Source: Mesorhizobium sp. B4-1-3 (GTDB taxonomy: Bacteria; Pseudomonadota; Alphaproteobacteria; Rhizobiales; Rhizobiaceae). Taken from it: a DNA stretch of 64,000 nucleotides. The translations under genes were made by a program, and so were the position numbers. The stretch lies in contig NZ_VFTG01000022.1 in assembly GCF_006439355.1 (NCBI RefSeq), forward strand, positions 1 to 64,000, read 5' to 3'. Under the pieces are notes generated by a model, which had not been told where the DNA came from, did no database searches, and saw only the letters and a list, made by a program, of their open reading frames with translations. Shown in pieces: positions 18,915 to 27,063 of the stretch (positions are counted from its first letter, which is position 1; each line of letters begins with the position of its first letter).

Positions 18915-19652
18915 CTAGCAGTGCCGTTCAAGCAGAGGGATTGGGGCAAGATTGATCGGCTGGTACTGCGCCAGCCTTCCTAGTCCCGCGGAGTCGCTCA
19001 ACACAATCAGCCGCGCGTTGCTGCTGATCAGCTGTTCGGCCCGCAACTGCTGCATGACGCGGTTGAGGTGCGGTACGCTCAGCCCGAGGGCGTCTGCCAT
19101 GACTTGCTGGGAGAACGGCAGAGCAAAACTCGTCTCCTGCGCCAGACCTACCTGGAAAAGGCGCGCATGAATCTCAAGCAAAAGGTGAGCCAACCGCTCT
19201 ATCGGTGTGCGCCTGCCGAGATTGACGATGTGCTCTGCGTAGCTCGCTGCCTCCTGTGCGGCCAGCCAGCTGAGCACCAGCCCAAATTGCGGCTGTTCGT
19301 AGCAGAGACGGGTGTAGCGATCGATCCCACACACCGTGTAGGTCAGATCCGTCAGCGCCTCGACAGCATAGGTCGACCGATCGAAAAAGCTCACCGGAAA
19401 GCCGATGACGTCCCCGGGCAGGATGAGCTTGAGAATCTGGCGCTTGCCGCTCCGGAGCAGCCTGTAGCGTATGGCGTATCCATCTTGGACAAAGCACAGG
19501 CTCCGAAACGGGGAGCCTTGGATAATGAGTTCTTGCCGTTTCTTGACACAAACGTCGCGTTCGAAAATCGCTTCAAGCGCTGCGACGTCGTCCGCGTTCA
19601 GTTTCATGACACGTGTCAGTCTGGTCTTGATCGCGTGACCGTTCAGCGGCAT
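18915..19652 (-). CDS. Crp/Fnr-family transcriptional regulator
   Basis: About 245 residues: an N-terminal cyclic-nucleotide-binding-like beta roll (about 40-130, including LCFVQDGYAIRYRLL and LILPGDVIGFP), a dimerisation helix, and a C-terminal winged helix (LPFSQQVMADALGLSVPHLN, about 180-200). The Fnr cysteine cluster is absent, so it is not an oxygen-sensing iron-sulfur Fnr. I place the start at the ATG at 19652; an upstream ATG at 19691 would add 13 residues. It is divergent from the ABC transporter operon at 19866 and may regulate it, though nothing in the sequence proves this. Confidence 0.85.
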   Translation of the reverse strand: MPLNGHAIKTRLTRVMKLNADDVAALEAIFERDVCVKKRQELIIQGSPFRSLCFVQDGYAIRYRLLRSGKRQILKLILPGDVIGFPVSFFDRSTYAVEALTDLTYTVCGIDRYTRLCYEQPQFGLVLSWLAAQEAASYAEHIVNLGRRTPIERLAHLLLEIHARLFQVGLAQETSFALPFSQQVMADALGLSVPHLNRVMQQLRAEQLISSNARLIVLSDSAGLGRLAQYQPINLAPIPLLERHC

Positions 19653-19865
19653 GCAGCGTCCGATGTCGAGGGTCGTTGCCCACCGCACCATGCGGCGACT
19701 TGTTAATCTAAATCATTAATCGAAATCATCCAACGAAAGTTGCATTGACCGAGCAGTCGACGCGGCTGCGAATGGCCTTTGCTATCCGACCTGTTTTCTT
19801 GTTGGTCGGATGAAAGTGGGGCAACGACGAAGCCCCAGGGCTTTAAGCCTAGGGAGGAGAATTCG

Positions 19866-21221
19866 ATGTCATTCAACGATAACAATCGAGCCGGCCTGTC
19901 TCGCCGCACTCTGCTGCACGCCGGTGCTGGCCTTGCGGGCAGCATGATGCTGCCTGTCTCGATCATCAGCCCGGCCTCTGCCGCCAGCGATCAGCCGGCG
20001 ATGGGCACGTGGCCGGCCGGCTCGCAGGGCGATACCGTCTATATCGGCGCGACCGTGCCGCGCACCGGCGCCTATGCCGTGCAGGGTGAGGACGAGCTCA
20101 AGGGCATGCAACTGGCCGTCGAGCACATCAACGAGGGCAATGATCTGCTCAAGCAGATCGCGCCGAAAATCGACAAGGGCGTGCTCGGCAAGAAAGTGGA
20201 ACTGATCGTCGCCGATTCGGCCGCCAAGCCCAACAATGCGGTGCAATCCCAGCAGACCTTCATCAACGACAAGAAGATCATCGCCATGACCGGAGCCACG
20301 TCTTCGGCAGTGGCGGTTGCACTCAACAAGTTCGCCCAGCGCGAGAAGATCCTATATCTGGTGGCAATCTCCGGCTCTAACGACACCACCGGGAAGGACT
20401 GCGCGCGCTATTCGTTCCGCCAGTGCGTCTATGGAGAGACCTGCGCCAATGCCATCGGCCCAGTGCTGGTCAAGAATTTCGGCAAAGGCAAGAAGGCGGC
20501 CTTCATGACGCCTGATTATACCTACGGCCACACGGTGACCAAGTCGGTCAACGACTACCTTACATCCCAGGGCGGCTGGGAAATGGTCACCAACCAGATC
20601 TCCCCGCTCGGAACGCAGGACTTCAGCCAGTATCTCACCAACATCGCCAATTCCGGTGCCGAGTTCATCGTCAACGTTAACTGGGGCCGCGACGCCGTGC
20701 TGTCGGTGCAGCAGGCGAAGCAGTTCGGGTTGACGCCGACCATGAAGATGGTGATCCCCTATCAGATTCCGTTCCTGGCCAAGGAAGTGGGCCCGGATCT
20801 GACCGAGGGGGTGTTCGCCGCCACCGATTTCTGGTGGACGATGGAAGATAAATTTCCACTGGCAAAAGCCTTCGTCGAGTCATTCCAGAAAAAATACAAT
20901 TATCGCCCCGAATGGGGTGCGGAGAACGCCTATATGCAGTTCGCCATCTGGGCGCGGATGGTTTCGGAAGCTGGCACTTTCTATCCGCCGGACGTCATCA
21001 AGCAGTACGAGAAGGGCGAAACCTTCCCGTCGATGGTCGGCGACGTCAAGTTCCGTCCTGAGGACCACCAGCTTATTCGTCCCGTCGTCATCGTCCGCGG
21101 CAAGGCGGCCAAGGACATGAAGAACGAGGAAGACTTCTGGGATGTCGTGGAGATCGTGCCCGGCGAGGGGCTGATGCAGAAGCCGGATGCCTTTGGCTGC
21201 CAGCTTGGTGATTACACCTGA
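19866..21221 (+). CDS. ABC transporter substrate-binding protein, branched-chain amino acid type (Tat-exported)
   Basis: A 451-residue periplasmic binding protein of the LivJ-like superfamily. It has a Tat-style leader (LSRRTLLHAGAGLAG, cleavage near SAASA at about 40), then IGATVPRTGAYAVQGEDELK and GATSSAVAVALNKFAQ, characteristic of the type I fold. The start follows GGGAGGAG seven bases upstream. It heads a four-gene operon with LivH, fused LivM-LivG and LivF proteins. The ligand cannot be read from the sequence; members of this group transport amino acids, amides, urea or aromatic acids. Confidence 0.9.
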   Translation: MSFNDNNRAGLSRRTLLHAGAGLAGSMMLPVSIISPASAASDQPAMGTWPAGSQGDTVYIGATVPRTGAYAVQGEDELKGMQLAVEHINEGNDLLKQIAPKIDKGVLGKKVELIVADSAAKPNNAVQSQQTFINDKKIIAMTGATSSAVAVALNKFAQREKILYLVAISGSNDTTGKDCARYSFRQCVYGETCANAIGPVLVKNFGKGKKAAFMTPDYTYGHTVTKSVNDYLTSQGGWEMVTNQISPLGTQDFSQYLTNIANSGAEFIVNVNWGRDAVLSVQQAKQFGLTPTMKMVIPYQIPFLAKEVGPDLTEGVFAATDFWWTMEDKFPLAKAFVESFQKKYNYRPEWGAENAYMQFAIWARMVSEAGTFYPPDVIKQYEKGETFPSMVGDVKFRPEDHQLIRPVVIVRGKAAKDMKNEEDFWDVVEIVPGEGLMQKPDAFGCQLGDYT

Positions 21222-21229
21222 CGGTCACG

Positions 21230-21310
21230 AAACCCTTCTTCGCCAATGCGAAGAAGGGTTTCCATCCCATTAGGCCGGTCAAAAGGCCGCGAAGCAACGT
21301 CTTCGCGGCC
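21230..21310 (+). terminator. Two perfect stem-loops between binding-protein and permease genes
   Basis: A 14-bp perfect stem with loop CAAT (arms 21230-21243 and 21248-21261) is followed by a 10-bp perfect GC-rich stem with loop CAACGT (arms 21285-21294 and 21301-21310). Neither has a T-tract. Placed right after the binding-protein stop codon and inside an apparent operon, they more likely protect the upstream mRNA from 3' decay or reduce read-through than end transcription fully. Confidence 0.75.
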
Positions 21311-21389
21311 CTGGCCAATCGATTGCCTGCCATGATGCCGGGCAGACGGCGACGACACTCTATTCATCAATCTCAACGCGGGCGGCAGC

Positions 21390-22265
21390 GTGATCAATTG
21401 GGCTAATTTCATTTCGCAATGCTTCAATGGACTGGTGCTCGGCGCGCTTCTGGCGCTGATTTCCTCCGGCCTGACCATCATCTACGGCACGCTTGGCGTC
21501 CTCAACCTTGCGCATGGCGCGATGTTCATGCTCGGCGGCTATGCCGGCTGGGTCGCTTATGATTATACGGGCTCGTTTATCGTTGCGCTCATCGCCGGCT
21601 CGCTCTTCGTCATGTTGGTCGGCGTGCTGATGGAGCGCCTGATCATTCGCTACTTCTACACGCGCCCGCAGGAGGATCAGATCCTCGTTACTTTCGGTCT
21701 CGGCATCGTCTTCGTCGAGGCGGTACGCTTCTTCTTCGGCAGCCTGTCCAAGACGGTGCCGCCGCCGGCCCTGTTCCAAGGCATCACCAATCTTGGCTTC
21801 ATGGTCTATCCGACGTATCGCCTTGCGTCGCTCGGCATCGTCACGGTAGCGCTGTTGGCGCTCTACCTGGTTCTCTACCGCACCCGCATAGGCATGATCG
21901 TGCGGGCCGGCATCGAGGATTCCGTCATGGTCGGGTCGCTGGGCATCGACGTCTACAAAGTCTTCATGCTGGTGTTCGGCATCGGCGCCATGGCGGCGGG
22001 CTTCGCCGGCATCGTCAACGCGCCCGTGGTATCGATCGCGCCGGACGTCGGCGAAGCGATCCTGGTGCAGACCTTCGTGGTGGTCGTCATCGGTGGTGTC
22101 GGGTCGTTCCCGGGCGCCTTGCTCGGTGGCATCATCGCCGGCGAGATCATCTCCATCACCTCGATGTTCAACCCCGGCTATGCCTATGTCATGCTTTTCG
22201 TGGCGATGACCCTCGTGCTGGTGTTCCGTCCTCACGGATTGCTCGGCACGGCAGGCCGCGAGTGA
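21390..22265 (+). CDS. LivH-type ABC transporter permease
   Basis: A 291-residue permease with about eight transmembrane helices and the LivH pattern GLVLGALLALISSGLTIIYG and LNLAHGAMFMLGGY near the N-terminus, and VVVIGGVGSFPGALLGGII near the C-terminus. It forms one half of the membrane channel of the transporter whose binding protein precedes it. The start is a GTG at 21390 with a weak site. The gene lies 168 bases after the binding-protein gene, with two hairpins between. Confidence 0.92.
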   Translation: MINWANFISQCFNGLVLGALLALISSGLTIIYGTLGVLNLAHGAMFMLGGYAGWVAYDYTGSFIVALIAGSLFVMLVGVLMERLIIRYFYTRPQEDQILVTFGLGIVFVEAVRFFFGSLSKTVPPPALFQGITNLGFMVYPTYRLASLGIVTVALLALYLVLYRTRIGMIVRAGIEDSVMVGSLGIDVYKVFMLVFGIGAMAAGFAGIVNAPVVSIAPDVGEAILVQTFVVVVIGGVGSFPGALLGGIIAGEIISITSMFNPGYAYVMLFVAMTLVLVFRPHGLLGTAGRE

Positions 22266-22278
22266 ACGCGGTGCGCTC

Positions 22279-24129
22279 ATGAACCAGAAACGCCCCTTCC
22301 TCGTCGAGGTGCTGACGGCGATCGCGCTGATCGCCGCGCCATTCATCCTGCCACATCTCGGCTTCGCGCCGACGACCATCAATCGCATCCTGATCTGGGG
22401 ACTGTTCGGGCTCGGCTTCGACATCCTCTTCGGCTACACCGGCCTGCTGTCCTTCGGCCAGTCTGCCTTCTTCGGCACCGGCGGCATGTTCGCCGCCTAC
22501 CTGCTGACCGAGCTGGACTTTCCTTACGTCATGGTGGGGATCATCATCGGCGCCGTCGCCGCCGGCGGCGTCGGCTACCTCGTCGGGCTGGTCGCGCTCA
22601 GGCGTACGGGCATCTATTTCGCCATGATCACAGTGGCGATCTCGGAGGTGTTCTTCTTCGTCGAGTTCAACCCGCTGTCAGAGTACACCGGAGGCGAGAA
22701 CGGCCTGCCGGGCGTGCCGACGCCGAGCATCTCGCTTGGCTTTACGACGTTCAGGTTCAATTCCGACTGGACCATGTATATCTTCCTGGCGTTCTGGTAT
22801 TTCGTCGGCCTGGTGGTGGCGCTGCGCATCGTGCGCTCGCCAGTCGGAGCGATCCTTTCGGCCATCCGCGACAATCCGCTGCGCGCGGCGGCACTCGGCC
22901 ACAATATCCACGCCTACAAGCATACCGCATTCGTGGTGGCCGCAATCTATGCCGGCTTCGCCGGTGGCCTGCTCGGCGTGATGCAGGGCTTCATGCCGCC
23001 CGACGCCTTCATGTTCGACACTTCCGGCCAACTCGTCATGCAGACCGCGATAGGCGGGGCCGGCACGCTGTTCGGGCCGCTGATCGGCGCCACCGTGTGG
23101 CTTTTCCTCAGCGATTTCTTCCAGAACGTGCTGCATCTCGGCGCGACATGGAAGCTGGTGCTCGGCATCGTTTTCGTTCTGCTGGTCGTCTTCCTGAGGC
23201 GCGGCATCGTCGGCGCCATCGCGGATGTCTACGCCCTGGCGACCGGCGCCAGGAAATCCGCCGAGCCGATCGAGGCGACGGCCGCTGCCGCCGCGATCGC
23301 CCCGGCTGCCCCCCCGACCCTCGCCGAGGCGATGCCGGCGCGACATCGTCCGACGGACCACGCTTCCGGCCCCATCCTGCAGGCCAACGGGTTGAGCAAG
23401 CGCTATGGCGGGCTGATGGCCAACAGCGATATCGACTTCACCATCTCTCACGGTGAGATGCGCGGCATCATCGGGCCCAACGGCGCCGGCAAGAGCACCT
23501 TCTTCAAGATGCTGACCTGCGAGGTGGCGCCGACCTCGGGCAAGATCGTGTTCGAGGGCCGCGACATCACCGGCATGAGCGTGACCGACGTCTGCCAGCT
23601 CGGACTGACCAAGAGCTACCAGATCAACCAGCTCTTCGACCGGCTGACCGTCAGGCAGAATCTGACCATTGCCGCGCTTGGCGAAACCCGCGGCAAGTTC
23701 AGGCTCGACCTGTTCCGCAACATCGGCAAGATCCCGGGCCTGAGCGAGCAGGTCGAGCGCACGCTGGCCCTGGTCAACCTGACGCATCGTCCGGACACGC
23801 CGGTGTCGGAGCTCGCCTATGGCGAGAAGCGCCGGCTGGAGATCGGCCTGGCGCTGGCGACGTCGCCCAGCCTGCTGCTTCTCGACGAGCCGCTTGCCGG
23901 CATGAGCCCGCGCGAGCGCGTCGAAACGGTGGCGCTGCTGAAGTCGATCGCGCGCGGCCGTACCATGATCATCATCGACCACGACATGGATTCGCTTTTC
24001 GAACTGGCAGAGACGGTCACCGTGCTGCAGGAAGGCAGGGTCCTCGTCCACGGCACGCCGGAAGAGATCAAGACCAATTCGAAAGTGCAGGAAGCCTATC
24101 TCGGCGGCGTCCACGGAGAGATGGCATGA
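22279..24129 (+). CDS. Fused LivM-type permease and LivG-type ATPase
   Basis: A single 616-residue chain. Residues 1-320 are a LivM-like permease (eight or so transmembrane helices; LLSFGQSAFFGTGGMFAAYL, AIRDNPLRAAALG). A linker of about 50 residues rich in Ala and Pro follows. Residues 370-616 are a LivG-like ATPase with Walker A GPNGAGKST, signature SELAYGEKRRLEIG, Walker B LLLLDEPLAGMS and H-loop IDHDM. In most bacteria these are two proteins. Starts 13 bases after LivH and ends in an ATGA overlap with the next ATPase, so the operon is tightly coupled. Confidence 0.94.
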   Translation: MNQKRPFLVEVLTAIALIAAPFILPHLGFAPTTINRILIWGLFGLGFDILFGYTGLLSFGQSAFFGTGGMFAAYLLTELDFPYVMVGIIIGAVAAGGVGYLVGLVALRRTGIYFAMITVAISEVFFFVEFNPLSEYTGGENGLPGVPTPSISLGFTTFRFNSDWTMYIFLAFWYFVGLVVALRIVRSPVGAILSAIRDNPLRAAALGHNIHAYKHTAFVVAAIYAGFAGGLLGVMQGFMPPDAFMFDTSGQLVMQTAIGGAGTLFGPLIGATVWLFLSDFFQNVLHLGATWKLVLGIVFVLLVVFLRRGIVGAIADVYALATGARKSAEPIEATAAAAAIAPAAPPTLAEAMPARHRPTDHASGPILQANGLSKRYGGLMANSDIDFTISHGEMRGIIGPNGAGKSTFFKMLTCEVAPTSGKIVFEGRDITGMSVTDVCQLGLTKSYQINQLFDRLTVRQNLTIAALGETRGKFRLDLFRNIGKIPGLSEQVERTLALVNLTHRPDTPVSELAYGEKRRLEIGLALATSPSLLLLDEPLAGMSPRERVETVALLKSIARGRTMIIIDHDMDSLFELAETVTVLQEGRVLVHGTPEEIKTNSKVQEAYLGGVHGEMA

Positions 24130-24824
24130 GCCTGCTCGAGGTCAGGGGCCTGAACAGCTACTACGGTGACAGCCACATCCTGTTCGACGTGTCGATTCGG
24201 GTGGAGAAGAACGAGGTCGTCGCGCTTCTCGGCCGCAACGGCGCCGGCAAGTCGACCACTCTCAAGAGCCTGATGGGTATCGTCACGCCGCGCAGCGGCA
24301 GCATCATGCTCGGCGGCGAGGAGCTGGCGGGCAGGAAGGCGCACAGCATCGCCCGTCTTGGTATGCAGTTGGTGCACGAGGAGCGGCGCATTTTCGGCAG
24401 CCTGAATGTTGAGGAGAACCTGGTCCTCGCCGGCCTGACCGCTGAGAACAGGTGGTCCCTCGACAGAATTTACGCGATGTTTCCCCGCCTGAAAGAGCGG
24501 CGCGCCAGCCGCGGAACCGACCTCTCCGGCGGCGAACAGCAGATGCTGGCGATCGCCCGCGCGCTCGTACGTGACCCGAAGATCATACTGCTCGACGAGC
24601 CATTCGAAGGGCTTGCGCCAGTCATCGTCCAGGATCTCGTCAAAGCCTGTCGAGAACTTGCCGAGGAAGGGCGGACCATGGTCTTGGTGGAACAGAATCT
24701 TGCCGCAACGCTGACGCTTGCGAAGAGGGTTTATATCATCAACAACGGGCACATCGCCCAAGAGTCGACGGCAGCCGAGGTCAAAGCCAAGCCGGAACTC
24801 CTGCAACGCTATCTCGGGGTGTAG
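24126..24824 (+). CDS. LivF-type ABC transporter ATPase
   Basis: A 232-residue ATPase with Walker A GRNGAGKST (about 36-44), signature LSGGEQQML, Walker B IILLDEPFEGLAP and H-loop VEQN, which is LivF-typical. It pairs with the ATPase half of the upstream fusion to drive the transporter. Starts inside an ATGA overlap with the preceding stop and ends the operon; a hairpin follows at 24900. Confidence 0.93.
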   Translation: MSLLEVRGLNSYYGDSHILFDVSIRVEKNEVVALLGRNGAGKSTTLKSLMGIVTPRSGSIMLGGEELAGRKAHSIARLGMQLVHEERRIFGSLNVEENLVLAGLTAENRWSLDRIYAMFPRLKERRASRGTDLSGGEQQMLAIARALVRDPKIILLDEPFEGLAPVIVQDLVKACRELAEEGRTMVLVEQNLAATLTLAKRVYIINNGHIAQESTAAEVKAKPELLQRYLGV

Positions 24825-24899
24825 TGGGAGCTGTCCGCGCAAGTTGCGCAAAGCGCTCGCCCGATGCGCCAGGCGAGTTTCGGCAACAAAAACTGCAAT

Positions 24900-24916
24900 G
24901 GCCTGCGCCGCAGGCC
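24900..24916 (+). terminator. Possible transcription terminator after the transporter operon
   Basis: A 7-bp perfect stem GGCCTGC-GCC-GCAGGCC followed within 6 bases by TTCTTTT. It is 75 bases after the LivF stop codon. A modest stem, so moderate confidence. Confidence 0.4.
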
Positions 24917-25024
24917 CGAGTTCTTTTGCCCTGATGTTTTTTTAAAAAAGCAGGCCAGCTGGCTTTTCACGGGCCCCAGCCAATCGGATGACAGCGCAAA
25001 TTATCCTTCCTGCTGCAATCTCGT

Positions 25025-25264
25025 TCAATAGTCCCGAACGGCAACGAGACGGCTATCTCGGATAGTGGCCACCACGAGCCGGCCGTTCGGACGGTATTTC
25101 GGCAACGCAGCCGCCTGATCCTCTATGGTTGCGCCATCAATTCCGCACAAGGCACCCCCGAGCAACCAATTCTGACCAATCCTGTCGTCCACCACAGCTA
25201 TGTAATCCCCGTCGGCCGGGTAACCCATCAACCCTATCTGCTCATATTCTTCCAATTCGCGCAT
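25025..25264 (-). CDS. Small conserved protein of the zinc-ribbon module (copy 1)
   Basis: A 79-residue cytoplasmic protein I cannot assign to a named family. Its features are an acidic start (RELEEYEQIG), then MGYPADGDYIAVVDDR, WLLGGALCGIDGATI, DQAAALPKYRPNGRLVVATI. It is clearly homologous to the protein at 31488, which shares GYPxDGDYIAVV, WLLGG-LCG-x-GA-I and DQAAALP. In both places it follows a zinc-ribbon gene and a conserved pair of hairpins. GGAGG is present but 13 bases before the ATG. No catalytic motif is visible. Confidence 0.65.
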   Translation of the reverse strand: MRELEEYEQIGLMGYPADGDYIAVVDDRIGQNWLLGGALCGIDGATIEDQAAALPKYRPNGRLVVATIRDSRLVAVRDY

Positions 25265-25330
25265 GTGAGTTTACATGCCTCCAAAGGACATCGTCTTCAT
25301 ATCTATGGATGGTAAGGCCCCGCGCATGCA

Positions 25331-25396
25331 GTGGCGACCCGGCACCACCCCAACGGGTGCCGGGCCGCAAGGAAGTGCCCGCGCGGTCGCACTTCC
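25331..25396 (-). ncRNA. Conserved double-hairpin element in zinc-ribbon module (copy 1)
   Basis: Between the two small genes are two perfect stems: an 8-bp stem (arms 25371-25378 and 25389-25396) and a 9-bp stem (25338-25346 and 25356-25364). The other module, at 31834-31895, keeps the same layout, the same spacer between stems and the same loop core ACCACCCCAAC (plus strand), while the stem ends and loop length differ. That pattern suggests a structured RNA element, probably cis-regulatory for the downstream gene. There is no T-tract, so not a simple terminator. Confidence 0.6.
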
Positions 25397-25419
25397 TCGA
25401 ACACATGCCTGATGGACCA

Positions 25420-25710
25420 TCAAGAGCTGCTCGACCGAGGGATCGACGACTCGTTGGCGCAAATTACGAGCGCAAGTTGTCGCGAGGCTCCGGCCTGTTG
25501 GCGGGCTTGAGACAGCCATACGGCTCTATGCTCCTGAGCAAGACCTCTCATGGCCGAGCGCGCCGCAGGGGTGATTTCGTACGCGCCGCAAAAGGCGCAT
25601 TGGAACTCGGCCAGCCGGTGCCCGAGATCGGCTTCCAGGGCGGCTCCCTCACAGATCGGGCAGGTGGATGGATAATATTTACGGGCTCTGTCAAAGGGCA
25701 CGACATTCAT
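25420..25710 (-). CDS. Small zinc-ribbon protein (copy 1)
   Basis: A 96-residue protein with two cysteine pairs forming a probable zinc ribbon: CPIC near residues 17-20 and CAFC near 38-41. After the ribbon is a helical stretch ARSAMRGLAQEHRAVWLSQA. Homologous to the protein at 31916 (CPIC, CASC, SRETRTMWLSQARQQ and a closing CANE in both). Metal binding is a reasonable inference; a nucleic-acid or protein partner is unknown. First gene of the two-gene module. Confidence 0.7.
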   Translation of the reverse strand: MNVVPFDRARKYYPSTCPICEGAALEADLGHRLAEFQCAFCGAYEITPAARSAMRGLAQEHRAVWLSQARQQAGASRQLALVICANESSIPRSSSS

Positions 25711-25768
25711 GCGCGGGCACCGCTTTTTTCGGCAATAAATTCTGTCATAGACTGGCGCACCCTCTGCC

Positions 25769-25980
25769 GGCCCAGCGGTTGCATGGAGACAACAACCGCT
25801 GGGCCTGACGGGAGCGTCGTTCCGAACGCAAAGCGCTCGCCGTCATGACTCGATCCGATACCTCCGGTAACTCCGACAGACATGCCGGTTTGTCGGATAT
25901 GCCGAAGGTCATCCTTGCTGCTCCACTTACCAGGCAGGGGCGCGAACTATTCCCAGCCAGAAGACATTTATTTTCATACG
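25769..25980 (+). repeat. Dispersed intergenic repeat, copy B
   Basis: Opens with a 12-bp perfect inverted repeat, GGCCCAGCGGTT at 25769-25780 and AACCGCTGGGCC at 25794-25805, followed by TGACGGGAGCGT. The middle is the most diverged of the three copies. It closes with GGCGCGAACTATTCCCAG and an AT-rich TTATTTTCAT tail. The last third translates as VILAAPLTRQGRELFP, parallel to copies A and C. It sits just upstream of the stress promoter of the PRC-barrel gene. Confidence 0.65.
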
Positions 25981-25990
25981 CAATTCGTTC

Positions 25991-26015
25991 GGAACCGGTC
26001 CGGATAGGTCTCGTT
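25991..26015 (+). promoter_or_regulatory. EcfG-type general stress promoter of the PRC-barrel gene
   Basis: GGAAC at 25991-25995, 16 bases, CGTT at 26012-26015. This is an exact match to the EcfG consensus of alphaproteobacteria and lies 65 bases before the ATG at 26081 in the right orientation. Confidence 0.75.
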
Positions 26016-26080
26016 GTGCCCACAGTCCATTAGCCGCCTGCGAGGGCGAACGCGCCTCATTGTCAACAGGAGAATCCCTC

Positions 26081-26926
26081 ATGATCCGCACCACTTTAAC
26101 CATGACGGCATTGGCTACATTCGTTTCTTTGTCCAATTTCGCATATGCGGTCCAGCCGGCCACAACCCAGCAGGCCCAAGCCGTGTCTGGTCGCTTGGCC
26201 TCCAATATGATCGGCGACAAGGTCTATAACGGCACCAGCGACAACGCTGACAATGTCGGCTCCGTCGACGACCTCTTGATCGGCGAGAACGGCGCTGTGG
26301 ATTCGGTTATCGTCAGCGTTGGAGGCTTGCTCGGAGTGGGGGAAAAGGACGTGGCCATCCCATTCAGCGCCGTCAAATGGGCAGAGAATGACGGCGGGCA
26401 CCGGCTCGTGATCAATGCGACGGCCGACGACCTAAAGGCGAAACCGAACTTCGACCGCAAATCCTATGACACGGCCAGGGCAAACAGCGCCGCGACCGCC
26501 GAGACGAAGACCGACAGCATGGCAGCGGCGCCAGCGAACACCTCGACCGAGCCGGCCACGACCGCCGCGATCGGCTCGAAAGACAAGGCTTCGATGACGC
26601 CTGTCGATCCTGGAAGAATCCGCGCCGAGGAACTTGTCGGCACGACCGTATATGGCGCCAACGACACGAAGGTGGGCGAGATCGGCGACGTGGTCCTTAC
26701 AAAGGACGGCAAGGTTGACGCGGTCATCGTCGATGTCGGCGGTTTCCTGGGCATCGGTGAGAAGGAAGTGGCCCTAGGCATGGACAAGCTTTCATTCATG
26801 CAAGATCACAGCGGCAGCAAATACCTCTATACTAACTTCACCAAGGATCAGTTGGAGGCCCAGCCCGCCTACGACAAAAGCACATGGGCCGAAAACCGCA
26901 ACAATCAGCGCATGATTGTACAGTAG
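26081..26926 (+). CDS. Exported protein with two PRC-barrel domains
   Basis: A 281-residue protein with a signal peptide (about 1-24, cleavage after AYA) and two PRC-barrel repeats: the first at about 40-130 (ASNMIGDKVYNGTSDNADNVG, then AVDSVIVSVGGLLGVGEKDV), the second at about 190-270 (TTVYGANDTKVGEIGDVVL, then DAVIVDVGGFLGIGEKEVAL). The repeats are joined by an Ala/Thr/Ser-rich linker. PRC-barrel envelope proteins are frequent in rhizobial stress regulons. The start has CAGGAG eight bases upstream, and an exact EcfG promoter lies ahead. Molecular role unknown. Confidence 0.88.
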   Translation: MIRTTLTMTALATFVSLSNFAYAVQPATTQQAQAVSGRLASNMIGDKVYNGTSDNADNVGSVDDLLIGENGAVDSVIVSVGGLLGVGEKDVAIPFSAVKWAENDGGHRLVINATADDLKAKPNFDRKSYDTARANSAATAETKTDSMAAAPANTSTEPATTAAIGSKDKASMTPVDPGRIRAEELVGTTVYGANDTKVGEIGDVVLTKDGKVDAVIVDVGGFLGIGEKEVALGMDKLSFMQDHSGSKYLYTNFTKDQLEAQPAYDKSTWAENRNNQRMIVQ

Positions 26927-26933
26927 TCATTCG

Positions 26934-27063
26934 GGGGCCGCTCCGATCCCGGGCGGCCCCTTCCCCACCCATCCGCTTTCCGAACGGCGCCCATCTCGAG
27001 CACCTGGCGGCGGGAGCCCTCCTTTTTGATGCGGACTGATGCAGGCTTCCCTCAGGAAGCCTG
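26934..27063 (+). terminator. Hairpins downstream of the PRC-barrel gene
   Basis: A GGGGCCG/CGGCCCC stem (26934-26940 and 26954-26960) lies 8 bases after the stop codon. A second, 9-bp perfect stem CAGGCTTCC-CTCA-GGAAGCCTG lies at 27042-27063. Neither has a clear T-tract; the first is placed like a terminator. Confidence 0.35.

Noticed and set aside
21360..24114. Two long minus-strand frames (about 350 and 480 codons) opposite the Liv-type genes
   Set aside because: Charged, repeat-like composition (Asp, His, Arg, Gln) typical of the complement of membrane-protein genes; the plus strand has unambiguous LivH, LivM-LivG and LivF sequence.
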